The notes under the pieces: model-generated
Databases searched by the model: none
The model's input: the letters and a program-made list of their open reading frames with translations, nothing else
Told to the model about the DNA's origin: nothing
Assembly: GCA_031969915.1 (NCBI GenBank)
Contig: DALYJJ010000147.1
Span: 1 to 14,250, forward strand
Source: DALYJJ01 sp031969915
Lineage (GTDB): Bacteria; Acidobacteriota; Terriglobia; Bryobacterales; Bryobacteraceae
DNA length: 14,250 nucleotides
Reading direction: 5' to 3'
Translations under genes and position numbers: made by a program
In this document: in pieces, positions 6,397 through 12,971 of the stretch
Layout: every line of letters begins with the position of its first letter
Numbering within the stretch: position 1 is the first letter of the stretch

Positions 6397-7370
6397 AGCC
6401 CACCGCCCTGCTGCTCCTCGCGATGCCCGTGCTGGCCGCCGTCACGGGTACCGTCACCAATCAGACCAGCGGCAAGCCTCAGCCCAACGTTTCGGTCACT
6501 CTTTTCAAGGTCGGCTCCGGCATGGAGCCCGTTCAGACCGTCACGTCCGGCCCGAACGGAACCTTCACCATCGACGCCACCCCGGAGGGACCGCACCTGC
6601 TGCAGGCCGCCTGGCAGGACGTCACCTACAACACTATGCTGGCCCCCGGCCGGCCCACCACCAACCTCACTCTCCAGGTCCACGATTCCACCCGCAACCC
6701 GCAGGGCGTCGACGCCGCCCAGCATATGGTTCTGATCGAGCCCTCCGACGCGAGCCTCTCCGTCACCGAGACCCTGTTCGTGGTGAACAGTACGCAGGCT
6801 ACCTTCAACGACTCCGCCAACGGTGCGTTCCGGTTCTACCTTCCAGCGGCCGCCAACGGCGATGTGCGGATCACCATCAGCGAGCCCAACGCCCTGATCC
6901 CCTTTCAGCGACCCGCCGAAAAGACCGGCCAGCCGGACATATACAAAGTGAATTTCCCAATCAAACCGGGAGAAACTCGCTTCGATATTGCCTATTCGCT
7001 CCCGAAATCGGAAACATTTTCGAGCCGAATTCTGCATAAAACGGGCGCCACCCGGCTGGTGGCTCCGCAGGGCGTCACCCTGGCCGGCGACGGCATCGAA
7101 AGCCTCGGCCCCGAACCGCGCACCCAGGCTCAGATCTACAACGTCAACAAGCCCGAGTACACCGTCAAGATCACCGGCGCCGGCGCGCTGCGCTCCGCCG
7201 AAGCCGCTGCCCCCGCCGAGGAGGAGAACAACGGCGCTTCGATCGAAGTCATCCAGCCCCGCCTCTACGACAACCTCTACGCCATCCTCGGCCTCGCCCT
7301 CGCCATCCTCGCCATCGGCTTCATCCTGATGTACCGCCGCGGCTCTCCCGCCCCCGAGCGCCGTAAATGA
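6393..7370 (+). CDS. Secreted, C-terminally anchored carboxypeptidase-regulatory-like protein
   Basis: 325 residues from ATG 6393, chosen because it overlaps the preceding stop as ATGA and gives a signal peptide at once (MKPTALLLLAMPVLAA). Residues about 17-95 read like a carboxypeptidase regulatory-like beta domain: VTGTVTNQTSGKPQPNVSVT, then NGTFTIDA and a Thr-rich strand end. A beta-rich middle region follows. A Glu/Ala linker leads to a membrane helix near 290-312 and a short Arg-rich cytosolic tail. The protein would sit on the outer face of the inner membrane. It is locked into the ccm operon by 4-bp overlaps on both sides, so co-translation with CcmA is likely. Its role in cytochrome maturation is unknown. 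Confidence 0.8.
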   Translation: MKPTALLLLAMPVLAAVTGTVTNQTSGKPQPNVSVTLFKVGSGMEPVQTVTSGPNGTFTIDATPEGPHLLQAAWQDVTYNTMLAPGRPTTNLTLQVHDSTRNPQGVDAAQHMVLIEPSDASLSVTETLFVVNSTQATFNDSANGAFRFYLPAAANGDVRITISEPNALIPFQRPAEKTGQPDIYKVNFPIKPGETRFDIAYSLPKSETFSSRILHKTGATRLVAPQGVTLAGDGIESLGPEPRTQAQIYNVNKPEYTVKITGAGALRSAEAAAPAEEENNGASIEVIQPRLYDNLYAILGLALAILAIGFILMYRRGSPAPERRK

Positions 7371-8062
7371 TCGCCGCCCAGGACGTCTGGAAGTTTTACG
7401 GCGATTACCCCGCGCTCCGCGGCATCACCTTTGAAGTCCGCCAGGGGGAAGCTCTCGCCCTCCTGGGCCGCAACGGGGCAGGGAAGACCACCCTCCTCCG
7501 CATCCTCGCCGGCCTTTCCACCCCCGGCCGCGGCAAAGTCACCATCGAGGGCGGCACCCCCCGCGCCCAACAGACCCGCCGCCACATCGGCCTGCTCGGC
7601 CACGGCATCGCCGTCTACGACGAACTCTCCGCCCTCGAAAACCTCCGCCTCTTCGCCCGCTTCTACGGCCTCCCCGACCCCGACCGCGCCGCCTTCCAGT
7701 GGCTCGAACGCACCGGCCTCGAACGCGTCAGAGACGGGCTGGTCCGCGAGTTCTCCCGCGGCATGCGACAGCGCCTCGCCGTCGCCCGCGCCTTCCTCCA
7801 CTCGCCTTCCATCCTTTTACTCGACGAACCCTTCACCGCCCTCGACGACCGCGCCATCGCCGTCCTCCAAGGCCTCCTCCGCGAGGCCCAGTCCCGCGGC
7901 GCCACCATCGTCATGTCCACCCACCAGCTCCGCGAAGCCCTCGAACTCGCCTCCCACGTCGCTCTCATCAACAAAGGAAAGCTCGGCCACTACGGCCCCC
8001 GCACCCCCGAAATGCTAGCCGACCCCGCCTACCTCTACCGCACCTATGGCGAAGCCGCATAA
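7367..8062 (+). CDS. ccmA: Heme exporter ABC ATPase CcmA
   Basis: 231 residues, a single ABC ATPase domain. Visible motifs are Walker A GRNGAGKT (34-41), signature FSRGMRQR (129-136, the SRGM form common in CcmA), Walker B ILLLDEP (149-155), and the H-loop His186 in STHQ. CcmA with CcmB and CcmC forms the complex that releases holo-CcmE using ATP. The ATG overlaps the previous stop by 4 bp, and the end overlaps ccmB by 17 bp. Other ABC exporters share these motifs, but the operon and the ccmB partner make CcmA by far the best call. Confidence 0.92.
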   Translation: MIAAQDVWKFYGDYPALRGITFEVRQGEALALLGRNGAGKTTLLRILAGLSTPGRGKVTIEGGTPRAQQTRRHIGLLGHGIAVYDELSALENLRLFARFYGLPDPDRAAFQWLERTGLERVRDGLVREFSRGMRQRLAVARAFLHSPSILLLDEPFTALDDRAIAVLQGLLREAQSRGATIVMSTHQLREALELASHVALINKGKLGHYGPRTPEMLADPAYLYRTYGEAA

Positions 8063-8744
8063 CTCATCGTTCATAAGCCAGGTCGCCACCGTCGCCGCTA
8101 AGGACCTTCGCAGCGAACTCCGCAGCAAGGAGGCCATCAACGCCAGCCTCAGCTTCGCCCTCGTGATCCTACTGCTCTTCTCCTTCGCCTTCGAGCCCAC
8201 CGCCGAAACCACCCGGGAGATCGCCGGCGGCCTCCTCTGGCTCGTCTTCGCCTTCGCCGGCGCGCTGATCCTCAACCGCAGCTTCGCCCGCGAACTCCAA
8301 AACGATTGCCTCGACGCCTTAATCGCCAGCCCCCTCTCCGGCGCCTCGCTGTTTCTAGGCAAAACCATCGCGAATTTCCTGTTGCTCCTGGCCATCGAAC
8401 TGGTCTGCCTCCCCGTCTTCGGCATCTTCTACAACGTGTCCTGGGCGCGCCAGCTCCCCCCGCTCCTTCTGACCCTCGCCCTCGCGACCTGGGGCCTCAC
8501 CGTCATCGGGACCATGTTCAGCGCCCTCACCGTCAACCTGCGGCTCCGCGAACTCATGCTCCCGACGCTGGTCTACCCCGTCATGATCCCCGGCCTCATG
8601 GCCGCCATCCGCCTCACCACCCCCCTAGTCGCCGGCGCCCCCCTCGACAACGACCTCATGGTCTGGCTGCGCCTCCTCGTCGCCTTCGACATCATCTTCA
8701 CCGCCCTCGCGGCTACCCTAGTCGAAACCGTCCTCGTCGGCTGA
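8046..8744 (+). CDS. ccmB: Heme exporter membrane subunit CcmB
   Basis: 232 residues, near the usual 220 of CcmB, with about six hydrophobic helices. Family cues are KDLRSELRSKEAINASLSFA near the start, LLWLVFAFAGALILNRSFA, the loop DCLDALIASPLSGASLFLGK, and the LPTLVYPVMIPGLMAAIR region near the end. It forms the membrane part of the CcmABC holo-CcmE release complex. It overlaps ccmA by 17 bp. Normally ccmC follows; here a leftward vapC frame runs 172 bp into the 3' end of ccmB instead. Two short pieces of this gene recur at 12124-12180. Confidence 0.93.
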   Translation: MAKPHNSSFISQVATVAAKDLRSELRSKEAINASLSFALVILLLFSFAFEPTAETTREIAGGLLWLVFAFAGALILNRSFARELQNDCLDALIASPLSGASLFLGKTIANFLLLLAIELVCLPVFGIFYNVSWARQLPPLLLTLALATWGLTVIGTMFSALTVNLRLRELMLPTLVYPVMIPGLMAAIRLTTPLVAGAPLDNDLMVWLRLLVAFDIIFTALAATLVETVLVG

Positions 8745-9229
8745 CGATTCACCGGCGCCGCTCCGAAGGACCGCCGCCACTTCAGATCCCAGAAGCCGGC
8801 CTCAGGCGGAAAGCAGAACGGGTTCCGAACCCGTAGGGATCCAAAACGCCGCCCGTCCTGGAGATCTTCGGTCACCAGCCACCGGCACCCCGACCGCAGA
8901 GCGGCGGCAACCACCAGCGCGTCCCAGTAGTTCAACGAGGTGCGATCCACGAGGCCCCAGGCCGACTGCATGAGCTCCAGACTGGAGTCGACCGGCTGCC
9001 AAAGAGTGAAGGACTCTACGATGCGCCGGGCGGACGCTTTCGGCACCTCCATCTTCCGCGTCGCGTTCACATAGAACTCGTGAAGCACCTGCCAGCTCGT
9101 GCGGCCGCTGCCCTCGCGCCACAGTTGATCAAGTAGCGCTTCAGCCGCAGCCTGTTTGCCCGGAGCCGTGCCGTCCAAAGCGTACAGGAGGATATTGGTG
9201 TCGACGAAGCAGAGACTAGCGGCGGGCAT
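8573..9229 (-). CDS. vapC: VapC-type PIN-domain toxin with read-through C-terminus
   Basis: 218 residues, where VapC toxins are usually 130-145. Residues 1-138 are a full PIN ribonuclease domain with the acidic residues in place: Asp10 (FVDTN), Glu51 (HEFYVN), Asp103 (NYWDAL) and Asp122 (TEDLQ), ending at RVRNPF as most members do. The remaining 80 residues are Arg-rich; from about residue 162 they are simply the antisense of ccmB and have no family likeness. The native stop seems lost, so the frame continues. The start at ATG 9229 overlaps the vapB stop by 14 bp. It is expected to cleave RNA when free of its antitoxin. Whether the long form is active is not known. Confidence 0.85.
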   Translation of the reverse strand: MPAASLCFVDTNILLYALDGTAPGKQAAAEALLDQLWREGSGRTSWQVLHEFYVNATRKMEVPKASARRIVESFTLWQPVDSSLELMQSAWGLVDRTSLNYWDALVVAAALRSGCRWLVTEDLQDGRRFGSLRVRNPFCFPPEAGFWDLKWRRSFGAAPVNRQPTRTVSTRVAARAVKMMSKATRRRSQTMRSLSRGAPATRGVVRRMAAMRPGIMTG

Positions 9230-9449
9230 GAGCCTGGTCCCGGCTCATTCGCGTGGCGGCCCCTTTCGCCGCGGATGGCCGAATCGCCTTCCAGGTCTCG
9301 TATGCCTGCCAGTAGTTATCGCCGCGCCGCATCTGGTCTTCAATCATCCGTCCCACCAGCTTGGACACCGAGGTGTCCTGCTCAGCCGCCTTGATTCGCG
9401 CCCAGCGCGCCGCCTCCTCACTGAGCGTGATGGTGATGTTCTTCAACAC
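9216..9449 (-). CDS. vapB: VapB-type ribbon-helix-helix antitoxin
   Basis: 77 residues from GTG 9449. The start was chosen because the RHH fold begins at once (LKNITITLSEEAARWARIKA); an ATG at 9473 would add only MCPCYTGS, which is not family-like. The first strand and two helices (residues 2-40) form a DNA-binding RHH dimer unit. The tail (NYWQAYETWKAIRPSAAKG) should bind and block VapC. It is the first gene of a two-gene leftward operon and overlaps vapC by 14 bp, the usual coupling. Such pairs normally repress their own promoter. Confidence 0.85.
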   Translation of the reverse strand: MLKNITITLSEEAARWARIKAAEQDTSVSKLVGRMIEDQMRRGDNYWQAYETWKAIRPSAAKGAATRMSRDQAHARR

Positions 9450-9486
9450 GGACCCAGTGTAACACGGACACACGAAGCCGCTACCA

Positions 9487-9515
9487 ACGCCAGCCGGGGC
9501 TCGGCCGGCTGGCGT
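9487..9515 (-). terminator. Strong GC stem-loop, probable transcription terminator
   Basis: Eleven-bp perfect stem (9487-9497 with 9505-9515) and a 7-base loop, 12 bp after the stop of the leftward gene at 9528. No T-run follows on that strand, so it may end transcription with Rho or protect the 3' end. It is also 38 bp upstream of vapB. Confidence 0.5.
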
Positions 9516-9527
9516 CTTCTCGAGGAC

Positions 9528-10637
9528 TCACGGCCGCGGTTGCACCGGGAACGACGTGAACGGGCGCGCCGCCGCTCCCGCCACCGGTGCATCGAACCGG
9601 ATGCCGAGCCCGCTGATGTCCGGGTTCGTCGTGCTGAACTCGATTGTGCCGCGGCGGTTGGCGCTCGCCGCTACCTGGTTCAGCGTCTCTGTTGCCGTGT
9701 GCCCTAGCGGCAGCAGGGCAATCGCGCCGCTGCCGATCGAATTGCCCTCCTCGTCGCGCATCACAATGTTCACCGCAGCCGCCTGAGTCCGGTTGGTGTT
9801 CACCACGGCAAACGAAGTCACCCGCCCCTCCGTGTTGTCAAAAGGCAGAACGAATGCCCGCGCTCCCGTCGTCAGCCCCACCGCCGCTTCCTGCCGTCCG
9901 TTCATGTCCCGGAACACCGCCGACCCGGCAATGCGTCTGCTCGTTACCAGTTCCACCCACCCCATGTTGAGGAAAGTGTCCGTTCCCGCCGTCTGAATCA
10001 CCCGCGATCCGCCCGCGGGAATCGTCCCCTCCAATACGGCCGTCCGTCCCGCAATGCCGAACGCCATCTCGAGCGGCGCTCCCGGTGCCCGCGACGTCGC
10101 CTGTGACCCGTAGAAGCGCAGGCTGTACGGTGCCGCCTGCGTATCCAGGTTCATCAGAATAATCGTCGTCTGCCACCCCGCCGAGTCGGCGACGTGCGAG
10201 AGTACCTGGTTCGTGTTCGTCGTGCTGGTCCCGGCCTGCACGGTGAGCGATACGGGTATGTCCACCACTACGCCTTCATTCGCGAATCGCACCCGCAGGC
10301 TCGAGGTGGCGCTCCCGGCCGGTAACCCTACCGGCAAAACCGTAACCGTCACTGAGGTAGAACCCCCCGTCGGCGCCGAGCCGCTGGTAGGGCTCACCGT
10401 CAGCCAGTTCGCCCCCGGTGCGTCGATCGTGAATGTCCGCGCTCCCGCGCTGCCCGCGGCGCAGCTGGGGATCGAGAAGGTCTGCGCCGGCGGGGCCGGA
10501 TCCCCAATCCGGTATTGGAACGAGAGCGACGAAGGCGTCACCACAATAACCGGTGCTGAGACCGTGATCAGATTGGGCGACACCCCTCCGCCACCACGCC
10601 CCCCAGCCGCCACGCCACCGGGCACCCCGCTCCGCAA
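9528..10637 (-). CDS. Secreted-type BACON/Ig-like protein, N-terminally truncated
   Basis: 369 residues from a TTG at 10637. After a Gly-rich start comes a BACON/Ig-like beta domain (about 30-132: VVTPSSLSFQYRIGDPAPPA ... GANWLTVSPTSGSAPTGGST ... SLTVQ). A second region (about 142-369) is of a type frequent in acidobacterial exoproteins, with landmarks GWQTTIILMNLD, GWVELVTSRRIAGSAVFRD, LPFDNTEGRVTSFAVVN and RGTIEF. Such proteins carry a signal peptide and often several upstream domains; none is present here, and an in-frame TGA stands three codons before the TTG. The upstream part is probably lost or frameshifted (see 10626-10731). No enzyme motif is visible; binding or surface roles are guesses. 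Confidence 0.65.
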   Translation of the reverse strand: MRSGVPGGVAAGGRGGGGVSPNLITVSAPVIVVTPSSLSFQYRIGDPAPPAQTFSIPSCAAGSAGARTFTIDAPGANWLTVSPTSGSAPTGGSTSVTVTVLPVGLPAGSATSSLRVRFANEGVVVDIPVSLTVQAGTSTTNTNQVLSHVADSAGWQTTIILMNLDTQAAPYSLRFYGSQATSRAPGAPLEMAFGIAGRTAVLEGTIPAGGSRVIQTAGTDTFLNMGWVELVTSRRIAGSAVFRDMNGRQEAAVGLTTGARAFVLPFDNTEGRVTSFAVVNTNRTQAAAVNIVMRDEEGNSIGSGAIALLPLGHTATETLNQVAASANRRGTIEFSTTNPDISGLGIRFDAPVAGAAARPFTSFPVQPRP

Positions 10638-10731
10638 AAATCCGCGTCAGTTCGCGGTAGTACCACAGCGTCTCCGCGGAGGGAAACCGATATGGTGAGA
10701 CGATCTGGTTGCTCGAAGATGCGCGCGGCGC
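10626..10731 (-). pseudogene. Out-of-frame coding remnant before the BACON-like gene
   Basis: In the neighbouring minus frame, between a TAA at 10732-10734 and the GGGG run at 10625-10628, the translation reads SSNQIVSPYRFPSAETLWYY and then RELTRIFAERG, a protein-like stretch with no start codon. Dropping one G from the run would fuse it in frame to the BACON-like gene. It is either the frameshifted upstream part of that gene or a piece of another gene. The protein family is not recognised. Confidence 0.45.
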
Positions 10732-10795
10732 TTAGCGCGGCAGGCCACCTAACTAACCATGGCGCCGAGCGGGCGTCTATTGGGAAGGAGCCGCC

Positions 10796-12001
10796 ATGAA
10801 ACCTGTCCGTCTCTTGTTCGGCGCCGTGTCGATCATGTTTCCCAACGTTCTTGGCTCGCAGGTCACTCTCAGTGCCGAGCGACTGACCGGTACGACTGGA
10901 GCAGCCGTCCTGCTCGACTCCGAACCGGTGTACCTCGCCGCCATGACTGAGGAGGAATACCGCAAGACCTTAGCGCCGGTGGTCGGCTCAAGCAACATAA
11001 TCCGCATTCAGTACAAACCGGAAGGCTTGAGCCGTAACGCGCGTTATGGCTTCAATCTCGGCCTCGCTAATGACCCTCGGGTACTCAGTTGGATTCTGGA
11101 TGGCGACGAGCAGTCCGGCTATACGTTGTTCGTCGATCTCAACGCAAACGGAGACTTGCGCGACGACACAGCGATCCGCCTCGGACGCGGCGAGAACGAG
11201 TATAGCTATACGTTCGCGGCTCATTCCGCGCTCGGTCTTTCCCGGCTGGTCATTCGAGAGGTGACGCTGGGCGGTAGCTCGAAACCCACCTTGAGTATTC
11301 AACGCTATCGCATGAGACTGCGTCGGGGCGAGATTTCCCTGGGAAAGCGCACGATGGCCTTCGGGTTGGTCGCCGGCAGCGGTAGATACTTCCGGGCGGT
11401 TTTCGATCTGAACGGCGACGGGAAGTTAAACGTCGATGCAGGTTCGCCTGAATCATACGATGCTTCCGAAACCTATGTGCGTCTGCCGGAAGGTGACTTT
11501 GAGTTCATCATCGAACCAAATGGGGACGAGTTAGGCCTGCGACCGTTAGCACAGCCGCTCGCGCCTGGCCAAGTGATGCGTGCCGGATATCCGGCTCCGG
11601 ACTTCCAATTTACGGATCTACAAGGGAAGCTCCACCGGCTCTCGGATTTTCGGGGGAGAATCGTCCTCCTGGACTTCTGGACAATCAGTTGTGGTCCCTG
11701 TCAAGCGGCGATTCCGAAGCTCGCTGCGGCCTACGCAAAGTACCGTGACAAGGGATTCGAAATCGTGGGAATCAATGGTGAGGACTCTGCGGACACGCTT
11801 CGCCCGTTTCTAAAGGAGAAGGGGATGGTCTGGCCGCAGACTGCCCAGGAGAAGACGGATGGCCCTATCCACAAACTGTACCGCTACGACAGTTGGCCCT
11901 TGTATTACCTGGTAGGCCGGGATGGCACCATCCTTGTGCGCCGCCTCGGCAATGAAGATTTCCTGGCCCAACTCGACAGGCTCCTGGCCCAAACTAGATA
12001 G
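10796..12001 (+). CDS. Exported TlpA/ResA-like thioredoxin with N-terminal extension
   Basis: 401 residues. A signal peptide-like start (about 1-21) is followed by a long beta-rich region (about 22-255) of unknown family. That region holds two Asp-rich calcium-loop-like motifs: DLNANGDLRDD (114-124) and DLNGDGKLNVD (204-214). The C-terminal third is a TlpA-type thioredoxin fold: PAPDFQFTDLQGK, then LLDFWTISCGPC with active-site Cys299 and Cys302, then the cis-Pro region at SWPLYYLV. It should reduce disulfides outside the cytoplasm. AAGGAG lies 5 bases before the ATG. By eye the codon use is less C-rich than in the ccm genes, which hints at a different origin. CcmG, the usual partner of CcmH, is of this fold, but this protein stands apart from the operon and has a very different N-terminus. 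Confidence 0.88.
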   Translation: MKPVRLLFGAVSIMFPNVLGSQVTLSAERLTGTTGAAVLLDSEPVYLAAMTEEEYRKTLAPVVGSSNIIRIQYKPEGLSRNARYGFNLGLANDPRVLSWILDGDEQSGYTLFVDLNANGDLRDDTAIRLGRGENEYSYTFAAHSALGLSRLVIREVTLGGSSKPTLSIQRYRMRLRRGEISLGKRTMAFGLVAGSGRYFRAVFDLNGDGKLNVDAGSPESYDASETYVRLPEGDFEFIIEPNGDELGLRPLAQPLAPGQVMRAGYPAPDFQFTDLQGKLHRLSDFRGRIVLLDFWTISCGPCQAAIPKLAAAYAKYRDKGFEIVGINGEDSADTLRPFLKEKGMVWPQTAQEKTDGPIHKLYRYDSWPLYYLVGRDGTILVRRLGNEDFLAQLDRLLAQTR

Positions 12002-12261
12002 CCCCTTGCCATAAGTTTCCTGGATAGTACTCGACTTTGGGATGAAGCGCCTGCAACAACGGTCTACGGGTTGATTGCCGAGCACTCAGCCCTGCTCCCC
12101 GGCAGGAATTTCGTGATTGAGTGTACTAATCGACAGCCCCCTCTCCGGCTACCCTCGTCGAAACGGTCCTCGTCGGCTGAGCACCGGCGTCCAGAAAGCA
12201 CCACCCTAAAGGACAGGCCCGCACGCCCCCTTCCGCCTGCCGTATGGGCAATAATGAGGCC
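12002..12261. other. Gene-poor stretch between the thioredoxin gene and hicB
   Basis: No convincing gene. It contains the decayed ccmB pieces at 12124-12180 and a weak hairpin (12091-12095 with 12102-12106). The first 120 bases are of unknown origin. Confidence 0.6.
12124..12180 (+). pseudogene. Decayed duplicate of the ccmB 3' region
   Basis: Bases 12147-12180 match the last 34 bases of ccmB (8711-8744) at 32 of 34 positions, including the stop. Bases 12128-12148 match the internal ccmB segment 8321-8341 at 20 of 21. The two pieces join at a CGGC that occurs at both places in ccmB, so about 370 bp are missing and the frame is broken. CACCGGCG follows the stop in both places. Confidence 0.75.
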
Positions 12262-12468
12262 ATGCGTCAAGTCCTCATGTACCGTGGCGAGGATAACTTC
12301 TGGGTCGCCGAGTGCCCCAGCTTGCCCGGGTGTATCAGCCAAGGCGAAACGCAGGATCTCGCACTAGCCAATATCAAGGAGGCCATCGAGGCCTACGTCG
12401 CCACCCTCGAAGCAGACCACCTGCCGGTGCCCGCAGAGCACTTCGACGCCCGTCTCGTTACCGTGTGA
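12262..12468 (+). CDS. hicB: HicB-family antitoxin
   Basis: 68 residues from ATG 12262. The sequence is the classic HicB partial RNase-H-like fold: NFWVAECPSLPGCISQGET, then ALANIKEAIEAYVATLE. An in-frame ATG at 12244 would add only six residues (MGNNEA) that the family lacks; neither start has a well-placed Shine-Dalgarno, so the start stays uncertain. HicB normally binds the HicA RNase toxin and represses the operon. Here hicA should follow, and only its first codons are seen at 12465. The short length means no C-terminal DNA-binding domain. Confidence 0.88.
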   Translation: MRQVLMYRGEDNFWVAECPSLPGCISQGETQDLALANIKEAIEAYVATLEADHLPVPAEHFDARLVTV

Positions 12469-12497
12469 GCCGCCTTCCCGTCCCTGCCGGCAAGCAC
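12465..12497 (+). pseudogene. Truncated start of hicA toxin gene
   Basis: A GTG overlaps the hicB stop as GTGTGA and opens a frame reading VSRLPVPAGK. This closely resembles the start of HicA proteins ('SRLP..SGKE...AL'). After about ten codons the likeness ends, just before the 3' end of the leftward higA-like gene (stop at 12501). The toxin's catalytic His region is absent. The exact breakpoint is uncertain by several bases. Confidence 0.6.
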
Positions 12498-12500
12498 CGG

Positions 12501-12905
12501 CTACAGAAAGAGCTCCACCGGCACGCGGAAGAACGCCGCCAACCCCTTCGCCTGCTCCTTACTGACCGCTCGCTTGCCCGACACGATCTCCGATACCCGG
12601 CTCTTCGGCATCACCCCGGCCAGATCACTCGACTTCAGTCCGCGCTCTTCCATCAGGTAGGCCAGCATCTTCCCGGGATCTGTCTTCGGCAGAGGCCGCA
12701 CGCGGTCCTCATACTCTTCCAGCAACATGGACAGCAACTCCAGCAGCCGTCCCTCTTCCTCCGGCAGGTCCGCCTCCGTTCGCTCCATCAGTTCCTCGAC
12801 AACCTGCATCAGCCGCCTGTACTCACGCTCGGAACGGATCACGAGAGGCTGGACTTTCGCCAGCAGCTTTTGATACTTCCAGTCATCGATCACGGTCGCG
12901 CTCAT
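12501..12905 (-). CDS. HigA-like helix-turn-helix antitoxin, no toxin partner seen
   Basis: 134 residues from ATG 12905, chosen for a GGAGG 8 bases upstream; a GTG at 12914 is less likely. The first half is helical and charged (EREYRRLMQVVEELMERTEA). The second half is an XRE-type HTH: KMLAYLMEERGLKSSDLAGV, then MPKSRVSEIVSGKRAVSKEQ and FFRVPVELFL. This is the layout of the longer HigA-type antitoxins, whose toxin is a RelE/HigB ribonuclease encoded just upstream on the same strand. Only 66 bp separate this start from an unrelated gene fragment, so no toxin fits there. It may act as a lone regulator. Family call is good; the toxin may be lost or elsewhere. Confidence 0.82.
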   Translation of the reverse strand: MSATVIDDWKYQKLLAKVQPLVIRSEREYRRLMQVVEELMERTEADLPEEEGRLLELLSMLLEEYEDRVRPLPKTDPGKMLAYLMEERGLKSSDLAGVMPKSRVSEIVSGKRAVSKEQAKGLAAFFRVPVELFL

Positions 12906-12971
12906 CGCTTCCACCTCCCTCGGCTGTACTCTTCGTGTGTGGGCGCCTGGCCGAGAACTCCCTGCGCGGCG

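Noticed and set aside
9487..9515. Stem-loop as a mobile REP element or attachment site
   Set aside because: No second copy was seen in the window, and its place just after a stop is better explained by a terminator.
8745..12123. The block between the two ccmB ends as a transposon or integron
   Set aside because: No transposase, integrase, terminal inverted repeat or target duplication was seen; the flanking match is a piece of ccmB and not a mobile-element end.
12002..12123. Short frame reading LIAEHSALLPGRNFVIECTN as part of a gene
   Set aside because: No start signal, too short, no recognised family; left as sequence of unknown origin.
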